Shown: positions 23,857 to 32,326 of the stretch, piece by piece
Layout: each line of letters starts with the position of its first letter
Position numbering within the stretch: the stretch's first letter is position 1
NCBI GenBank assembly: GCA_965234325.1
Contig: OZ248418.1
Span: forward strand, 1 to 64,000
From: Limnohabitans kasalickyi
GTDB lineage: Bacteria > Pseudomonadota > Gammaproteobacteria > Burkholderiales > Burkholderiaceae_C
Reading direction: 5' to 3'
Length of the DNA: 64,000 nt
Notes under the pieces: model-generated
Told to the model about the DNA's origin: nothing
Seen by the model: only the letters and a program-made list of their open reading frames with translations
The model's database searches: none
Position numbers and translations under genes: made by a program

Positions 23857-25728
23857 ATGGTTGATAAAACATCGATTCCTACCGATCCGCGCCAGGTCAT
23901 CGAAGGTTTGCAACAGCTGGTCCGCGGACCCCGCGCACCCTCTTTTTATGCAGAATATTCGGGCTTGGTCGCCACGCTGTGTCATGCGGACAAAGCCCTC
24001 GTCATTGAAGCCAGTGAAGGGCAATGGTTGCTGCGTGGCTGTCATGGCCGAACGGAAGATGCGCATTGGCTCGTTGGACAACTCAAAGGCGCATTGATTG
24101 AACAAGCAGATCGCTTGGGTTACTCGCATGACACCGTGCAATGGCCGGATGGCTTGGCATCCATTGTGTTGTTGGTGCCTCTTACCGATGTGGTGCGAAG
24201 CTACCTGCTGTTGGCGTTGCCAGAGCGAGAACGAAGTAATTTGAAAGAGGCGTTGGTTCGTGCGTTGTTGACCAAGGATCTGCGGTCACAACAACCGCCC
24301 GTTGGCAATGACAGTGCCGCACCTGGCCATTCACTTGCACTCCCAACGGGAGATGCTGAGCCAAGTTTGTTAGACATGCTTGATCTTGCGACCACGGTGA
24401 TGCAGCAGCGACACTTTGGGTCGGCGGCTTTGTCTTTGGTCAACGGCGCAGCGCGTCAATTTGAACTAGGACAAGCCGCACTCTGTTGGCGTCAGGGTTC
24501 AGAAGGTGTGTTGATGGCTGTTAGCCATATGGATCACTTTGACAAGAACTCCCGTTTGGTCAAAGCCCTTGAGGCTTCAGCCACGGAAGTCTTCTCTGTT
24601 GATCAAGTGATTCGTGCGAATCAAGCGCCGCATCCGAGCTATGCCGACCTCCCCGAGGGACATCGCGAGCTGTTAGAGCACATGCCCGACATTCAATCGG
24701 TCATCAGTGTGCCAGTTCGTGACGCTTCAGGCATGACACAAGCGGTGCTGTTGTTGCTCTTCAAAGAGCGCGGTTTGACAGACGCTACTTTGAACCATCT
24801 CTTGTTGGTTTTGGAAATGATGTATCCCCGATTGCAGGAGGCACATCAGCGCCACTTGTGGCTGGGCGGACGGTTGAAAGCACGATTGCTCGATGGCCTG
24901 CAAGTGTTGTTAGGTCCTGGCAGACCGTGGGTCAAATTCACGGCCGTGAGCATTGCATTTCTTGTGCTCGTCTTGTGCTTTGGAACGTGGAATTACCGTG
25001 TGGAAGGATCATGTCAACTGACGACAGACAGTACCCGTCAAATCACGTCGCAGATCGATGGCCGCGTTGACCAAGTTCTCGTTGACGCCGGAGAGGCGAT
25101 TCATCAAGGTGATCCCATGTTGGTGCTTGACTTGGTGGACCTGAAACAGCAAGAGCTGGAATTGACGTCTGAAATTCGTCGCTTTCAGGCAGAGGAAGAT
25201 AAAGCGCGCGCCAGCATGGCGATTGCCGATTCACAAGTCGCACGTTACCGCCGCGAACAAGTTCAAGCACGACTCAAGCGCATTCTTTTACAGCAGGAGC
25301 AAGCCGTCTTGCGTGCGCCATTTGACGGCGTGGTTGTGGAAGGTGAGCGTCGTAATTTGCAAGGCTCCTCCGTGCGTAAGGGCGACAAGTTGCTGAGGGT
25401 GGCCAAAGTTGAAGGTCTGTATTTGGCGATTCAAGTGCCAGAAAAAGCCATCCGTGACATTCAGCCCAATGCACAAGGCGTGATGTTGCTCCTGAGTCAA
25501 ACTGGCAATGAGGTTCGCTTCAAAGTGATCAGCTATGTGCCAATGGCGCAGGTTCGAGGACAAGAGGGCAACCACTTTTTGGTGAAAGCTGAAATCCTAG
25601 ATCCCGTCATGGATTGGTGGCGTCCCGGTATGACAGGTTTGGCCAAAATTGAAGTTGGAAGTCGCAGCATTGCTTGGATCGTGTTCCATGATTTGCTGGA
25701 TGTGATCCGACTGAAGTTCTGGTTCTAA
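23857..25728 (+). CDS. GAF-like/HlyD hybrid inner-membrane adaptor
   Basis: 623 residues in three parts. Residues 1-~345 have no signal peptide and look like one or two GAF-type sensory domains (for example IQSVISVPVRDASG). There is one transmembrane helix at about 358-381. From ~390 a HlyD-type periplasmic part follows: lipoyl half QIDGRVDQVLVDAGEAI, coiled coil 430-485, and second half LRAPFDGVVVEGERR. So a cytoplasmic domain is joined to a periplasmic adaptor, which could let cargo or a nucleotide signal control channel engagement. GAF-HlyD fusions are annotated in several Proteobacteria, but to my knowledge none is well characterised. It is third in a run of export genes. Confidence 0.82.
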   Translation: MVDKTSIPTDPRQVIEGLQQLVRGPRAPSFYAEYSGLVATLCHADKALVIEASEGQWLLRGCHGRTEDAHWLVGQLKGALIEQADRLGYSHDTVQWPDGLASIVLLVPLTDVVRSYLLLALPERERSNLKEALVRALLTKDLRSQQPPVGNDSAAPGHSLALPTGDAEPSLLDMLDLATTVMQQRHFGSAALSLVNGAARQFELGQAALCWRQGSEGVLMAVSHMDHFDKNSRLVKALEASATEVFSVDQVIRANQAPHPSYADLPEGHRELLEHMPDIQSVISVPVRDASGMTQAVLLLLFKERGLTDATLNHLLLVLEMMYPRLQEAHQRHLWLGGRLKARLLDGLQVLLGPGRPWVKFTAVSIAFLVLVLCFGTWNYRVEGSCQLTTDSTRQITSQIDGRVDQVLVDAGEAIHQGDPMLVLDLVDLKQQELELTSEIRRFQAEEDKARASMAIADSQVARYRREQVQARLKRILLQQEQAVLRAPFDGVVVEGERRNLQGSSVRKGDKLLRVAKVEGLYLAIQVPEKAIRDIQPNAQGVMLLLSQTGNEVRFKVISYVPMAQVRGQEGNHFLVKAEILDPVMDWWRPGMTGLAKIEVGSRSIAWIVFHDLLDVIRLKFWF

Positions 25729-25766
25729 AGCCATTCCTTTTTTACTTATCTTTCTTCCCTCGAAGC

Positions 25767-27926
25767 ATGTCAGGCGCCATATTCAGTGACAGTTGGTACA
25801 AGATTGCCGATGCGCGCGTGAGCTTGTTGCCTGGCGTTGTCGTTCATCGGCAATTTTGGCGAGGCCGCGCTTGGGTGGTTTTAGAAGACGCCTATTCCCA
25901 TCGATTCTTCCGTCTTAGCATGGAGGCTTACGACTTCATTCGTCAGCTCACCCCCGATGTCCGCGTTGATGATGCTTGGCAACAATACCTCACAGAATCG
26001 CCCGACAAAGCGCCGGGTCAAGAAGAGGTGGTGCAGTTGTTGTCTCAGCTGCACATGTCCAGCTTGCTTTATTTTCGCGACGGCTCAAACGACGCTGAAA
26101 TTTTCGCGCGCAAGCAAGAGCAAAAACGCAAAGAATGGAAAAGTAAGCTTCTTTCATTTCTGTTTTTCCGAGTGCCGCTTTGGGACCCGGATCGAATGCT
26201 GGACAAGCTGCATCAAGCACTGAAACACATTCCAAGTTGGTTGGTGCTTGGTATTTGGTCGGTGGTTTGTTTCGCCGGTGTGCTGACAGTTTTGCAGCAC
26301 TTGTCGGCTTTGACAGATCATGCCCAAGGTGCATTTGCCATGGCCAACTTGCCTTGGCTGTATCTTTGCTTGGCTGTTAACAAACTGTTGCACGAGTTGG
26401 GGCATGGCTACGTGTGCAAACATTATGGGGGTCGCGTACACACCTTTGGGTTGATGTTTTTGGTAACCACGCCGTTGCCTTACGTGGACACGACATCGAC
26501 TTGGGCGTTTCCTAACAAATGGCAGCGCATTTTTGTCAGTGCTGCAGGTATGTTGGTGGATTTGTTTTGTGCGGCCGTTGGCGCTTTGGTCTGGGCGTCA
26601 ACGGGTCCGGGTTTGGTCAACAGCTTGGGCTTCAACTTGATGCTGATTGGTTCAGTTTCTAGTTTGCTATTCAACGGCAACCCTTTGTTGCGCTTTGATG
26701 CGTATTACATGTTGGCCGATTGGGCAGGCATTCCTAATCTCTACCAAAAGGCGCAGCAATATTGGTATTACTTGGCTGACCGTTATTTGTTAGGTAGTCA
26801 TGCAATGATCGCCCCCGTCGACGACGAGCACGAACGTCGGTGGTTCTTGATTTATGCCCCAATTAGCTTGATTTATCGCTTGTTGGTGACTTCGGGCATT
26901 GTCTTGTTTGTGATGGATCTTTGGTTTGGTTTGGGCTTGGTCGTCTTGCTAACGACGCTGATTGCTATGGTTTTTATGCCCATGATTCAGTTGTTCAAAC
27001 ATCTCACCGGGCCTATGGTGCAAACGCACCGTTCGCGTGCCTTGGCGGGTGCGGGTGGGTTTGTGGCAGTTCTCGCCTTGCTATTTTTTGTCATTCCATT
27101 TCCCTATTCGCTGAATGCGAATGGCATATTGCAGTCGAGCCGCCAAACCATTTTGTTCGCTCCCGTCGAGGGTCGCATCGTGACGTCTGACTTCGGGTAT
27201 GGGCAAAAAGTGCAAACAGGGCAACTCTTGATGGCAATTGATCCTGACTCCTTGCAATTAGATATTGAGCAGGTGGAGATGGAGCGCAATGAACTCTTGA
27301 TTCTGCAACGTCAAGCATTGACGGCCAAATCAGCGGAAACTACGGCTGTGAATAAGCAAATTGATGTCAAAACTCAACGCTTGGGTGATCTTGCGAAACG
27401 ACTTGAAACATTGGATGTGAAGGCACCACACGATGGGAGTTTTGTGTCTGTTGAAAGTCGCGAAAAACTGGGAGCTTGGGTGCAGCAAGGTACCGAGTTA
27501 GGTCACGTGATCGATCCGCTTGCGCCTTTTGAATTCGTCGCAGTGGTCAGTCAAGAGCGTGCTAGAGAAATTTTTGATGCAGGGCAGGGTCGCTTACGAC
27601 TTCGCTTGGTTGGCCAGTCTGAACAGACGTTACCGATCAGCCAATTGGTGGTGTTGCCCTATCAACGCAATCGGCTGCCCTCTGCGTCATTGGGTTGGAT
27701 GGGGGGCGGTGACATGCCCGTACTTTCCCAAGACAACAAAGGTGAAACAAGTGCAGAAGACTTTTATGAGATTCGTGCGCAAGTGTCCTCGGAGGCCGCC
27801 AGTCAGGTGGCCTTGGTGAGTGGTCTCAAAGGTGTGTTGTCGATTGATATGCCTTCGCGCTCCTTATTTGCACGGTTGTATGAGTCCGTGCGACAGTTGT
27901 TTCAAAAGCGCTACTACTTAGGTTGA
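25767..27926 (+). CDS. PqqD-like/M50 metalloprotease/HlyD-type fusion protein
   Basis: 719 residues. The first ~120 resemble a small PqqD-like winged-helix domain (VLEDAYSHRFFRLS), the kind that binds peptides in modification systems. Then a multi-span membrane domain of the site-2 protease (M50) family carries the zinc motif HELGH (residues 209-213) and the later aspartate ligand in LLRFDAYYM (D311). After the last membrane span (~430-455) comes a periplasmic HlyD-type part with lipoyl half FAPVEGRIVTSDFG, a short coiled coil and VKAPHDGSFVSVES. Both catalytic motifs are intact, so intramembrane proteolysis is plausible, for example cleaving cargo during export. M50-HlyD fusions are known from other export loci. 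Its own substrate cannot be told from sequence. Confidence 0.82.
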   Translation: MSGAIFSDSWYKIADARVSLLPGVVVHRQFWRGRAWVVLEDAYSHRFFRLSMEAYDFIRQLTPDVRVDDAWQQYLTESPDKAPGQEEVVQLLSQLHMSSLLYFRDGSNDAEIFARKQEQKRKEWKSKLLSFLFFRVPLWDPDRMLDKLHQALKHIPSWLVLGIWSVVCFAGVLTVLQHLSALTDHAQGAFAMANLPWLYLCLAVNKLLHELGHGYVCKHYGGRVHTFGLMFLVTTPLPYVDTTSTWAFPNKWQRIFVSAAGMLVDLFCAAVGALVWASTGPGLVNSLGFNLMLIGSVSSLLFNGNPLLRFDAYYMLADWAGIPNLYQKAQQYWYYLADRYLLGSHAMIAPVDDEHERRWFLIYAPISLIYRLLVTSGIVLFVMDLWFGLGLVVLLTTLIAMVFMPMIQLFKHLTGPMVQTHRSRALAGAGGFVAVLALLFFVIPFPYSLNANGILQSSRQTILFAPVEGRIVTSDFGYGQKVQTGQLLMAIDPDSLQLDIEQVEMERNELLILQRQALTAKSAETTAVNKQIDVKTQRLGDLAKRLETLDVKAPHDGSFVSVESREKLGAWVQQGTELGHVIDPLAPFEFVAVVSQERAREIFDAGQGRLRLRLVGQSEQTLPISQLVVLPYQRNRLPSASLGWMGGGDMPVLSQDNKGETSAEDFYEIRAQVSSEAASQVALVSGLKGVLSIDMPSRSLFARLYESVRQLFQKRYYLG

Positions 27927-27935
27927 GAAGGCACT

Positions 27936-29924
27936 ATGGAACAAGGTTTAGCGCGCGAAGACTGGCATCCGCCGCGGGATCCGAGCCAAGAGATGCCTTT
28001 TTGGGAAGCTTGGCGTATTCGTTGGAATGCCTCGACTGGGGCCTCTGTCAAAGCTACGGATCATGAGGTCGCTCAGGTTTACAAAAGTCTTGAGCTTTTT
28101 CAGAACTTGACCGATGCTGAGCTTGAGGTGCAGTTGAAGCGCCAAACAAAAGACACGCGTTTCACCCAGGTCAACAGCGGTTCAGGACGCATGACTGCGC
28201 AAGAAGCCCAAAGGCGACCGCAACTTTTGGCTTTATGGTGCTTGGCTGCCAAGCGCAAGCTGGGTATGTTGCCGCATGCCACGCAAATTCGTGCCGCTTT
28301 AGAAATGCGCAACGGTCGCTTGGTTCAACTTGCCCCAGGCGAAGGTAAGACCTTGGCCATCGGGTTGGCGGCTGCACTTTACGCAGGTGCCGGTCGCCCT
28401 TGCCACGTGATCACTGCCAATGACTATTTGGCGCAGCGAGACGCAGAGTCGATGGCTAGCCTGTTGGCTGTGGGTGGGGTTTCGGTCGTTTCGATCACTA
28501 CAGAGACTGCACCCGAGCAATACGCGCAGCTCTATCAAGCCGATGTGGTGTATGCCACCGGTAAGCAGTTGTTGGCGGATTTTCTGCGTGATCAAATCTT
28601 GCTCTCAGGTGCCAAAGATCCTGTGCGGCGTAGGCTGTGGGAGATGCGTCAAGAGTCCACTGCGCGCCGCCCAGTGACACGAGGCCTTTGGGCTGCCATC
28701 GTGGACGAGGCAGACAATGTGTTGATTGACGAAGCAACCACGCCGCTCATCATTTCAACCTCTGAAGACAACCCCATGTTGGTTGAGGCCGTGTTGGCTG
28801 GCAAAAGGATTTTTGAAAACCTGACCTTAAACGAAGACTTTGAAGTCAAAACTGAGCCCGTTCCTGATATTCGATTCACGCCCAAAGGTGAGCGTCGGAT
28901 TGAAGAGCTAACTTATCTGCTGCCTTCTTTTTGGCAATTCAAAGAACGCGCAAAGGGAATGGTTTCGTTGGCTGTCATGGCCAAGTATGTTTATTTGCGA
29001 GATCGCCATTATTTGGTCGATGAAGACAACAAAGTAGTCATCGTGGATGAGAAAACAGGGCGTGTCATGGCTGGACGCTCTTGGAGTCATGGCATTCACC
29101 AAGCGATTGAAGCAATGGAAGGACTGGAGTTGAGCAGTCCGCCTAAAACAATTGCGCGTATGACTTTCCAGATATTTTTTATGCGTTATCACCGCCTGAG
29201 TGGGGCGAGTGGCACGTTACAAGGGATTGAGAAAGAGTTGTGGCAAACCTACCGCTTACCGGTAGTCAAGATTGAGCCGCGCGTTCCAAGCCGTTTAAAT
29301 GTTGAGAAAGCGCGGGTCTTTTCCGACCCAGTGCAACGTTTCGAAGCTGTGATTGATGAGGTGGTCAAGGCTTATGAGGCGGGTACCCCGGTTTTGGTGG
29401 GAACTCGGAAAATTGCAGATACCGAGGCTTTGTTCGAGCGATTGAGTTCGTTGTTGGTGCCATGCCAGGTGCTGAATGCCAAACATCATGCGCGGGAGTC
29501 AGAAATCGTTGAACGTGCGGGTGAGATTGGAGCGGTCACGATTTCGACCAACATGGCTGGGCGTGGAACTGATATTGCGTTGGGCCGTGGGGTTTTGGAG
29601 CGTGGTGGTTTACGTGTGCTGATGTTCGAGCCTCATGAGGCGGCCCGAATTGAATGGCAGCTTTACGGGCGATCTGGGCGACAAGGTTCACCGGGGACGG
29701 CGTTAGGTTTTGTGTGTTTAAGAGACGAGTTATTGGCCAAGACATTTGGGCCTATTTACGATCAGATCATCCGCTACAGCCACTACATCACGTCACATGC
29801 TTACTTGGCGAATGTCATGATCTGGTTGGCCCAAACCATCGTTCAAAGGACTGCTTATGCAACACGCCAGCGACTTGCTGAGCGAGAGCGACGTGTGGAG
29901 AGACAGCTCTCTTTTTCAGAATAA
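27936..29924 (+). CDS. SecA-like translocase ATPase (SecA paralogue, shortened)
   Basis: 662 residues against about 900 for housekeeping SecA. SecA motor motifs are present: Walker A APGEGKT (133-139), Walker B IVDEADNVLIDEA (from ~255), VDEKTGRVMAGRSWSHGIHQ at the end of the preprotein-binding region, SGASGTL, STNMAGRGTDI (537-547), and the arginine-finger motif QLYGRSGRQG (R579, R582). This identifies a functional-looking SecA family ATPase. The helical scaffold/wing region is reduced and the cysteine-rich SecB-binding tail is absent. It starts 9 bp after the M50 fusion gene and is followed closely by two more genes, so it is part of the same operon. Because the locus lacks an ABC transporter, this protein is the best candidate for the energy source. 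Whether it works with SecYEG or with the adjacent membrane proteins is unknown. Confidence 0.87.
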   Translation: MEQGLAREDWHPPRDPSQEMPFWEAWRIRWNASTGASVKATDHEVAQVYKSLELFQNLTDAELEVQLKRQTKDTRFTQVNSGSGRMTAQEAQRRPQLLALWCLAAKRKLGMLPHATQIRAALEMRNGRLVQLAPGEGKTLAIGLAAALYAGAGRPCHVITANDYLAQRDAESMASLLAVGGVSVVSITTETAPEQYAQLYQADVVYATGKQLLADFLRDQILLSGAKDPVRRRLWEMRQESTARRPVTRGLWAAIVDEADNVLIDEATTPLIISTSEDNPMLVEAVLAGKRIFENLTLNEDFEVKTEPVPDIRFTPKGERRIEELTYLLPSFWQFKERAKGMVSLAVMAKYVYLRDRHYLVDEDNKVVIVDEKTGRVMAGRSWSHGIHQAIEAMEGLELSSPPKTIARMTFQIFFMRYHRLSGASGTLQGIEKELWQTYRLPVVKIEPRVPSRLNVEKARVFSDPVQRFEAVIDEVVKAYEAGTPVLVGTRKIADTEALFERLSSLLVPCQVLNAKHHARESEIVERAGEIGAVTISTNMAGRGTDIALGRGVLERGGLRVLMFEPHEAARIEWQLYGRSGRQGSPGTALGFVCLRDELLAKTFGPIYDQIIRYSHYITSHAYLANVMIWLAQTIVQRTAYATRQRLAERERRVERQLSFSE

Positions 29925-29942
29925 TTTTCAAGGATTTAATTT

Positions 29943-30200
29943 ATGCCGTTGGTCAAAATTAATGGGGTGACTTATGAGTTCGATGCACTCAATGAGGAGA
30001 TCAAGACACACTTGAAGTTCTTGTCTTACATTGACAGTGAGATCGAACGGTTAAAGATGCAGCTAGGAACTTTTCAATTGTCGAGGGACCATGTGGGTCG
30101 CTTGCTTGACTCGGCCATGACAAGTTATGCGCTTCATCAGACCCCCTTTGAGGGTGCTGTCCCTAACGCACCACCGGCTGGAACTGAATCTGCCGCATGA
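29943..30200 (+). CDS. Small DUF6447-like protein
   Basis: 85 residues, ATG at 29943 with AAGGA upstream. The start MPLVKINGVTYEFDAL, followed by a helical segment rich in Glu, Leu and Lys and a C-terminal Ala/Pro tail, looks like the small DUF6447 family (typical start MPTVTINGKxYDLD). No function is known. The helix (about residues 18-60) could be a short coiled coil. It lies between the SecA-like ATPase and the acetyltransferase and overlaps the latter by 4 bp (ATGA), so translation is coupled. Homologues often sit by export or adhesin genes, but that is from memory and unchecked. A chaperone-like role would be a guess. Confidence 0.7.
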   Translation: MPLVKINGVTYEFDALNEEIKTHLKFLSYIDSEIERLKMQLGTFQLSRDHVGRLLDSAMTSYALHQTPFEGAVPNAPPAGTESAA

Positions 30201-31021
30201 TTCCCGCTTTCAACTCACAGATGCCGCCTGATGTGGATGCGATTCGAGAGTGGCTGTCTCGACTCCGCTCACAACAGGGGTTAGCTCAAGCGCAATCGAC
30301 GATCATCAACCTCACGCATCGATTTCCAGATGAGGTCGGACTTCAAGCCTTGCGCGACTGGTACGACCCTGTTTGGTGGCAGCCCATTCAGTTTGGGGCT
30401 GTTCGCTTAGAGCGACGAAATCCAGATCATTTTGAGTTTTTGTGGTCATTGGTGCTGCAAAAAAAAGATTTTGTGCATCAACTCAAACACTTGCCGCCGA
30501 GTTTGACGCCGCGCGATCTGATGCTTATTTTGACGAATGAAGCCAAGGCCCTCATTCCCGAATCTCGTTCGATCACTTGGGTGATTTACAAAGGCGACCA
30601 GCCCATTGGTTTGTCCCTGTTTGTGAATATCAACTTTAAGAATCGAACTGCCGAGCAGATCATGGGAATCTTGCCGGAGTTCGACAGTTCCTTCTTGGTG
30701 GCCGATGCCTATTTTTCAAGCTTGTCATTCGCTTTCAACACGCTTGGGTTGAACAAAGTTCAAGGACTGATTTACGACACCAACGAAAGCGCCGCTACTT
30801 TGCAGCAACGGTTCGGATTTCAACGTGAAGGGGTTATCCGTCAAGCTGTTTGGAGTGAGTCGGATCAGCGCTACCTAGACCTGATACAAATCTCGTTGTT
30901 GCATGAGGAGTTCTTGGCAGGTCGCTTTATTCAACGTTATATAGGACGCGAAGCGAGGGGTGACTTTCTCACGACCCGGCGGGATTGGCCACGATCAACG
31001 AGCGAGAAATTTCGGGGATGA
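30197..31021 (+). CDS. GNAT-family N-acetyltransferase
   Basis: 274 residues. After an N-terminal extension of about 65 residues comes a GNAT fold of the RimJ/RimL kind: VRLERRNPDHFEFLW, SITWVIYKGDQPIGLSLF, then YFSSLSFAFNTLGLNKVQG and YDTNESAATLQQRFGFQREG, which is the typical acetyl-CoA-binding and C-terminal part. The start overlaps the DUF6447-like gene by 4 bp. It is the last gene of the plus-strand run, and its 3' end overlaps the convergent hydroxylase gene by 53 bp. GNATs in toxin and adhesin export loci can modify the cargo (compare acyl-transfer in RTX systems), but the acyl donor and acceptor are unknown here. Confidence 0.82.
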   Translation: MIPAFNSQMPPDVDAIREWLSRLRSQQGLAQAQSTIINLTHRFPDEVGLQALRDWYDPVWWQPIQFGAVRLERRNPDHFEFLWSLVLQKKDFVHQLKHLPPSLTPRDLMLILTNEAKALIPESRSITWVIYKGDQPIGLSLFVNINFKNRTAEQIMGILPEFDSSFLVADAYFSSLSFAFNTLGLNKVQGLIYDTNESAATLQQRFGFQREGVIRQAVWSESDQRYLDLIQISLLHEEFLAGRFIQRYIGREARGDFLTTRRDWPRSTSEKFRG

Positions 31022-31613
31022 ATTGTTCAAGATAGTTCAGTGACAAATCAAGCGACAAGATGATGCGTTCGGTGGTTCCATCGTGACGAACTTGGTGCAA
31101 ATAGGGTCCTCCGTCTTTGAATGCCAACAACTCTCCTTCAACCCAAGTTCGGGTCTCTTGACCGACGGTGATTCGGCAATAAGGGTCTGCATAAAGAGCC
31201 AGATGAATCCTTAAAAAATCTGGCGTCCAACCTCGATGTGGGTTGATGACGGAGCCTGGCAACAAACGACTCACAAACAAATTGCTTAAATGACCTTCTT
31301 GCTCCAAATCGCTGATCAGTCCAGACAGTGTCGGTAGTCGGCTGCGGGTGAAAGCAACGATTCGATCTAAATTGAAGTTTAGATTTTTTTCGGAAAGCTC
31401 TGCAAACTCATTTTGAAATTTAGAGAGTGGAAACGCATCCCAGGTGTTTGTGTAAAGGTTGGCATATTTGGGATATGCCATAAAGGGATGCGCTGCGTCG
31501 ATGAAACTTCGGATTTCACGTTGAATCTCAGAAAAGTTCTGCCGAAGTGCACAACACAAAGGAACTTGGTGCAGGTAATCGTTCCAAAAAGGGGGCTCGG
31601 TTGAGAGCGTCAT
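30969..31613 (-). CDS. Aspartyl/asparaginyl beta-hydroxylase-like protein
   Basis: 214 residues, starting at the ATG at 31613; further upstream in-frame codons give a non-conserved extension. The core matches the Asp/Asn beta-hydroxylase family (PF05118): PHRGWTPDFLRIHLAL has the first metal histidine, followed by WVEGELLAFKDG and YLHQVRHDGTTERIILSLDL with the second histidine and a 2-oxoglutarate-binding arginine. These enzymes use Fe(II), O2 and 2-oxoglutarate to hydroxylate Asp or Asn in proteins or small molecules. The last 53 bp overlap the GNAT gene on the other strand. With the neighbouring gene it may hydroxylate the giant, Asp/Asn-rich proteins, which is inference from location. Confidence 0.8.
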   Translation of the reverse strand: MTLSTEPPFWNDYLHQVPLCCALRQNFSEIQREIRSFIDAAHPFMAYPKYANLYTNTWDAFPLSKFQNEFAELSEKNLNFNLDRIVAFTRSRLPTLSGLISDLEQEGHLSNLFVSRLLPGSVINPHRGWTPDFLRIHLALYADPYCRITVGQETRTWVEGELLAFKDGGPYLHQVRHDGTTERIILSLDLSLNYLEQFIPEISRSLIVANPAGS

Positions 31614-31642
31614 GGTGGGTTTTTTGCAAAAGCTAGATGTGA

Positions 31643-32302
31643 TTACCAATACAGAGCCATGGTACTTTTCCGAAGAACGCCATGTCCTTGTAGCGCTATC
31701 CGTGGCGCCACATTGCCACTGCAATGTAAAGCGGCCTGATGCGTTTGTAGACCGGAGTGGATCACCAATTCACCCATTCGATAGGGGTGGAACTTTTTTT
31801 CTCCTGCCATCCATAGGTTCAACCCTGCGCCCGGGGGGATGGATAGCGGCAATGTAAACGTAAAAACCTCATGCGGCTCGAACGATTCATGTGGAAATAC
31901 CTGCTGAAATTGAAGGTCACGATGTACGCTCGCTACGTCATTCGCAAACACGGGATGTGGCAGATGGATGTGAAAACCAGGAACGGCTGCTTCGTCAGCA
32001 ATAAGATGTGTTTTAACGCCAAAGTGCTCGCCTATTGTGTTGCAAAGCAGGTCATACAGTGGTTCGAAATGACCCATGAGAATGGCGTTGGATGCATCAC
32101 GAACGCTGGACTGTGCATAAATGCTAGATGGCATTGCAGCTGTCCGCGCTGCATCTAAGTACGCTGCCATGCCAAGCGTAAAGAAAGGTACGCTGGGGTG
32201 ACGTTGCGTCCACAGTGATCGGACTGAGAGCACCACGTTGGCCCAAGCTTGTGATGGTGCTTCATCGAGCATTGGGACGTAATTGAGCTCCAGTTGGTGC
32301 AC
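31643..32302 (-). CDS. Predicted Fe(II)/2OG dioxygenase-like protein
   Basis: 219 residues from a GTG at 32302; an ATG ten codons later (32272) is an alternative, and neither has a clear ribosome site. The middle has FHIHLPHPVFANDVASVHRD, containing an HxD-like metal site (SVHRD). A double-stranded beta-helix pattern follows (TFTLPLSIPPGAGLNLW) and a distal histidine plus arginine in HQAALHCSGNVAPRIALQGH. I take it as a cupin-fold 2-oxoglutarate oxygenase; the exact family is not recognised. It lies 29 bp upstream of the second hydroxylase gene in the same direction, so they are probably co-transcribed. It begins 24 bp after accD ends on the same strand. Confidence 0.6.
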   Translation of the reverse strand: MHQLELNYVPMLDEAPSQAWANVVLSVRSLWTQRHPSVPFFTLGMAAYLDAARTAAMPSSIYAQSSVRDASNAILMGHFEPLYDLLCNTIGEHFGVKTHLIADEAAVPGFHIHLPHPVFANDVASVHRDLQFQQVFPHESFEPHEVFTFTLPLSIPPGAGLNLWMAGEKKFHPYRMGELVIHSGLQTHQAALHCSGNVAPRIALQGHGVLRKSTMALYW

Positions 32303-32326
32303 GTAAAAATTGTTGATTTTTAGGGG

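Noticed and set aside
27936..29924. Housekeeping SecA
   Set aside because: It is about 240 residues too short, lacks the zinc-binding tail and lies amid export genes rather than by the usual cell-division or mutT neighbours.
32305..32321. Terminator after accD
   Set aside because: The hairpin is only A/T (AAAAAT/ATTTTT) without GC pairs, too weak to call.
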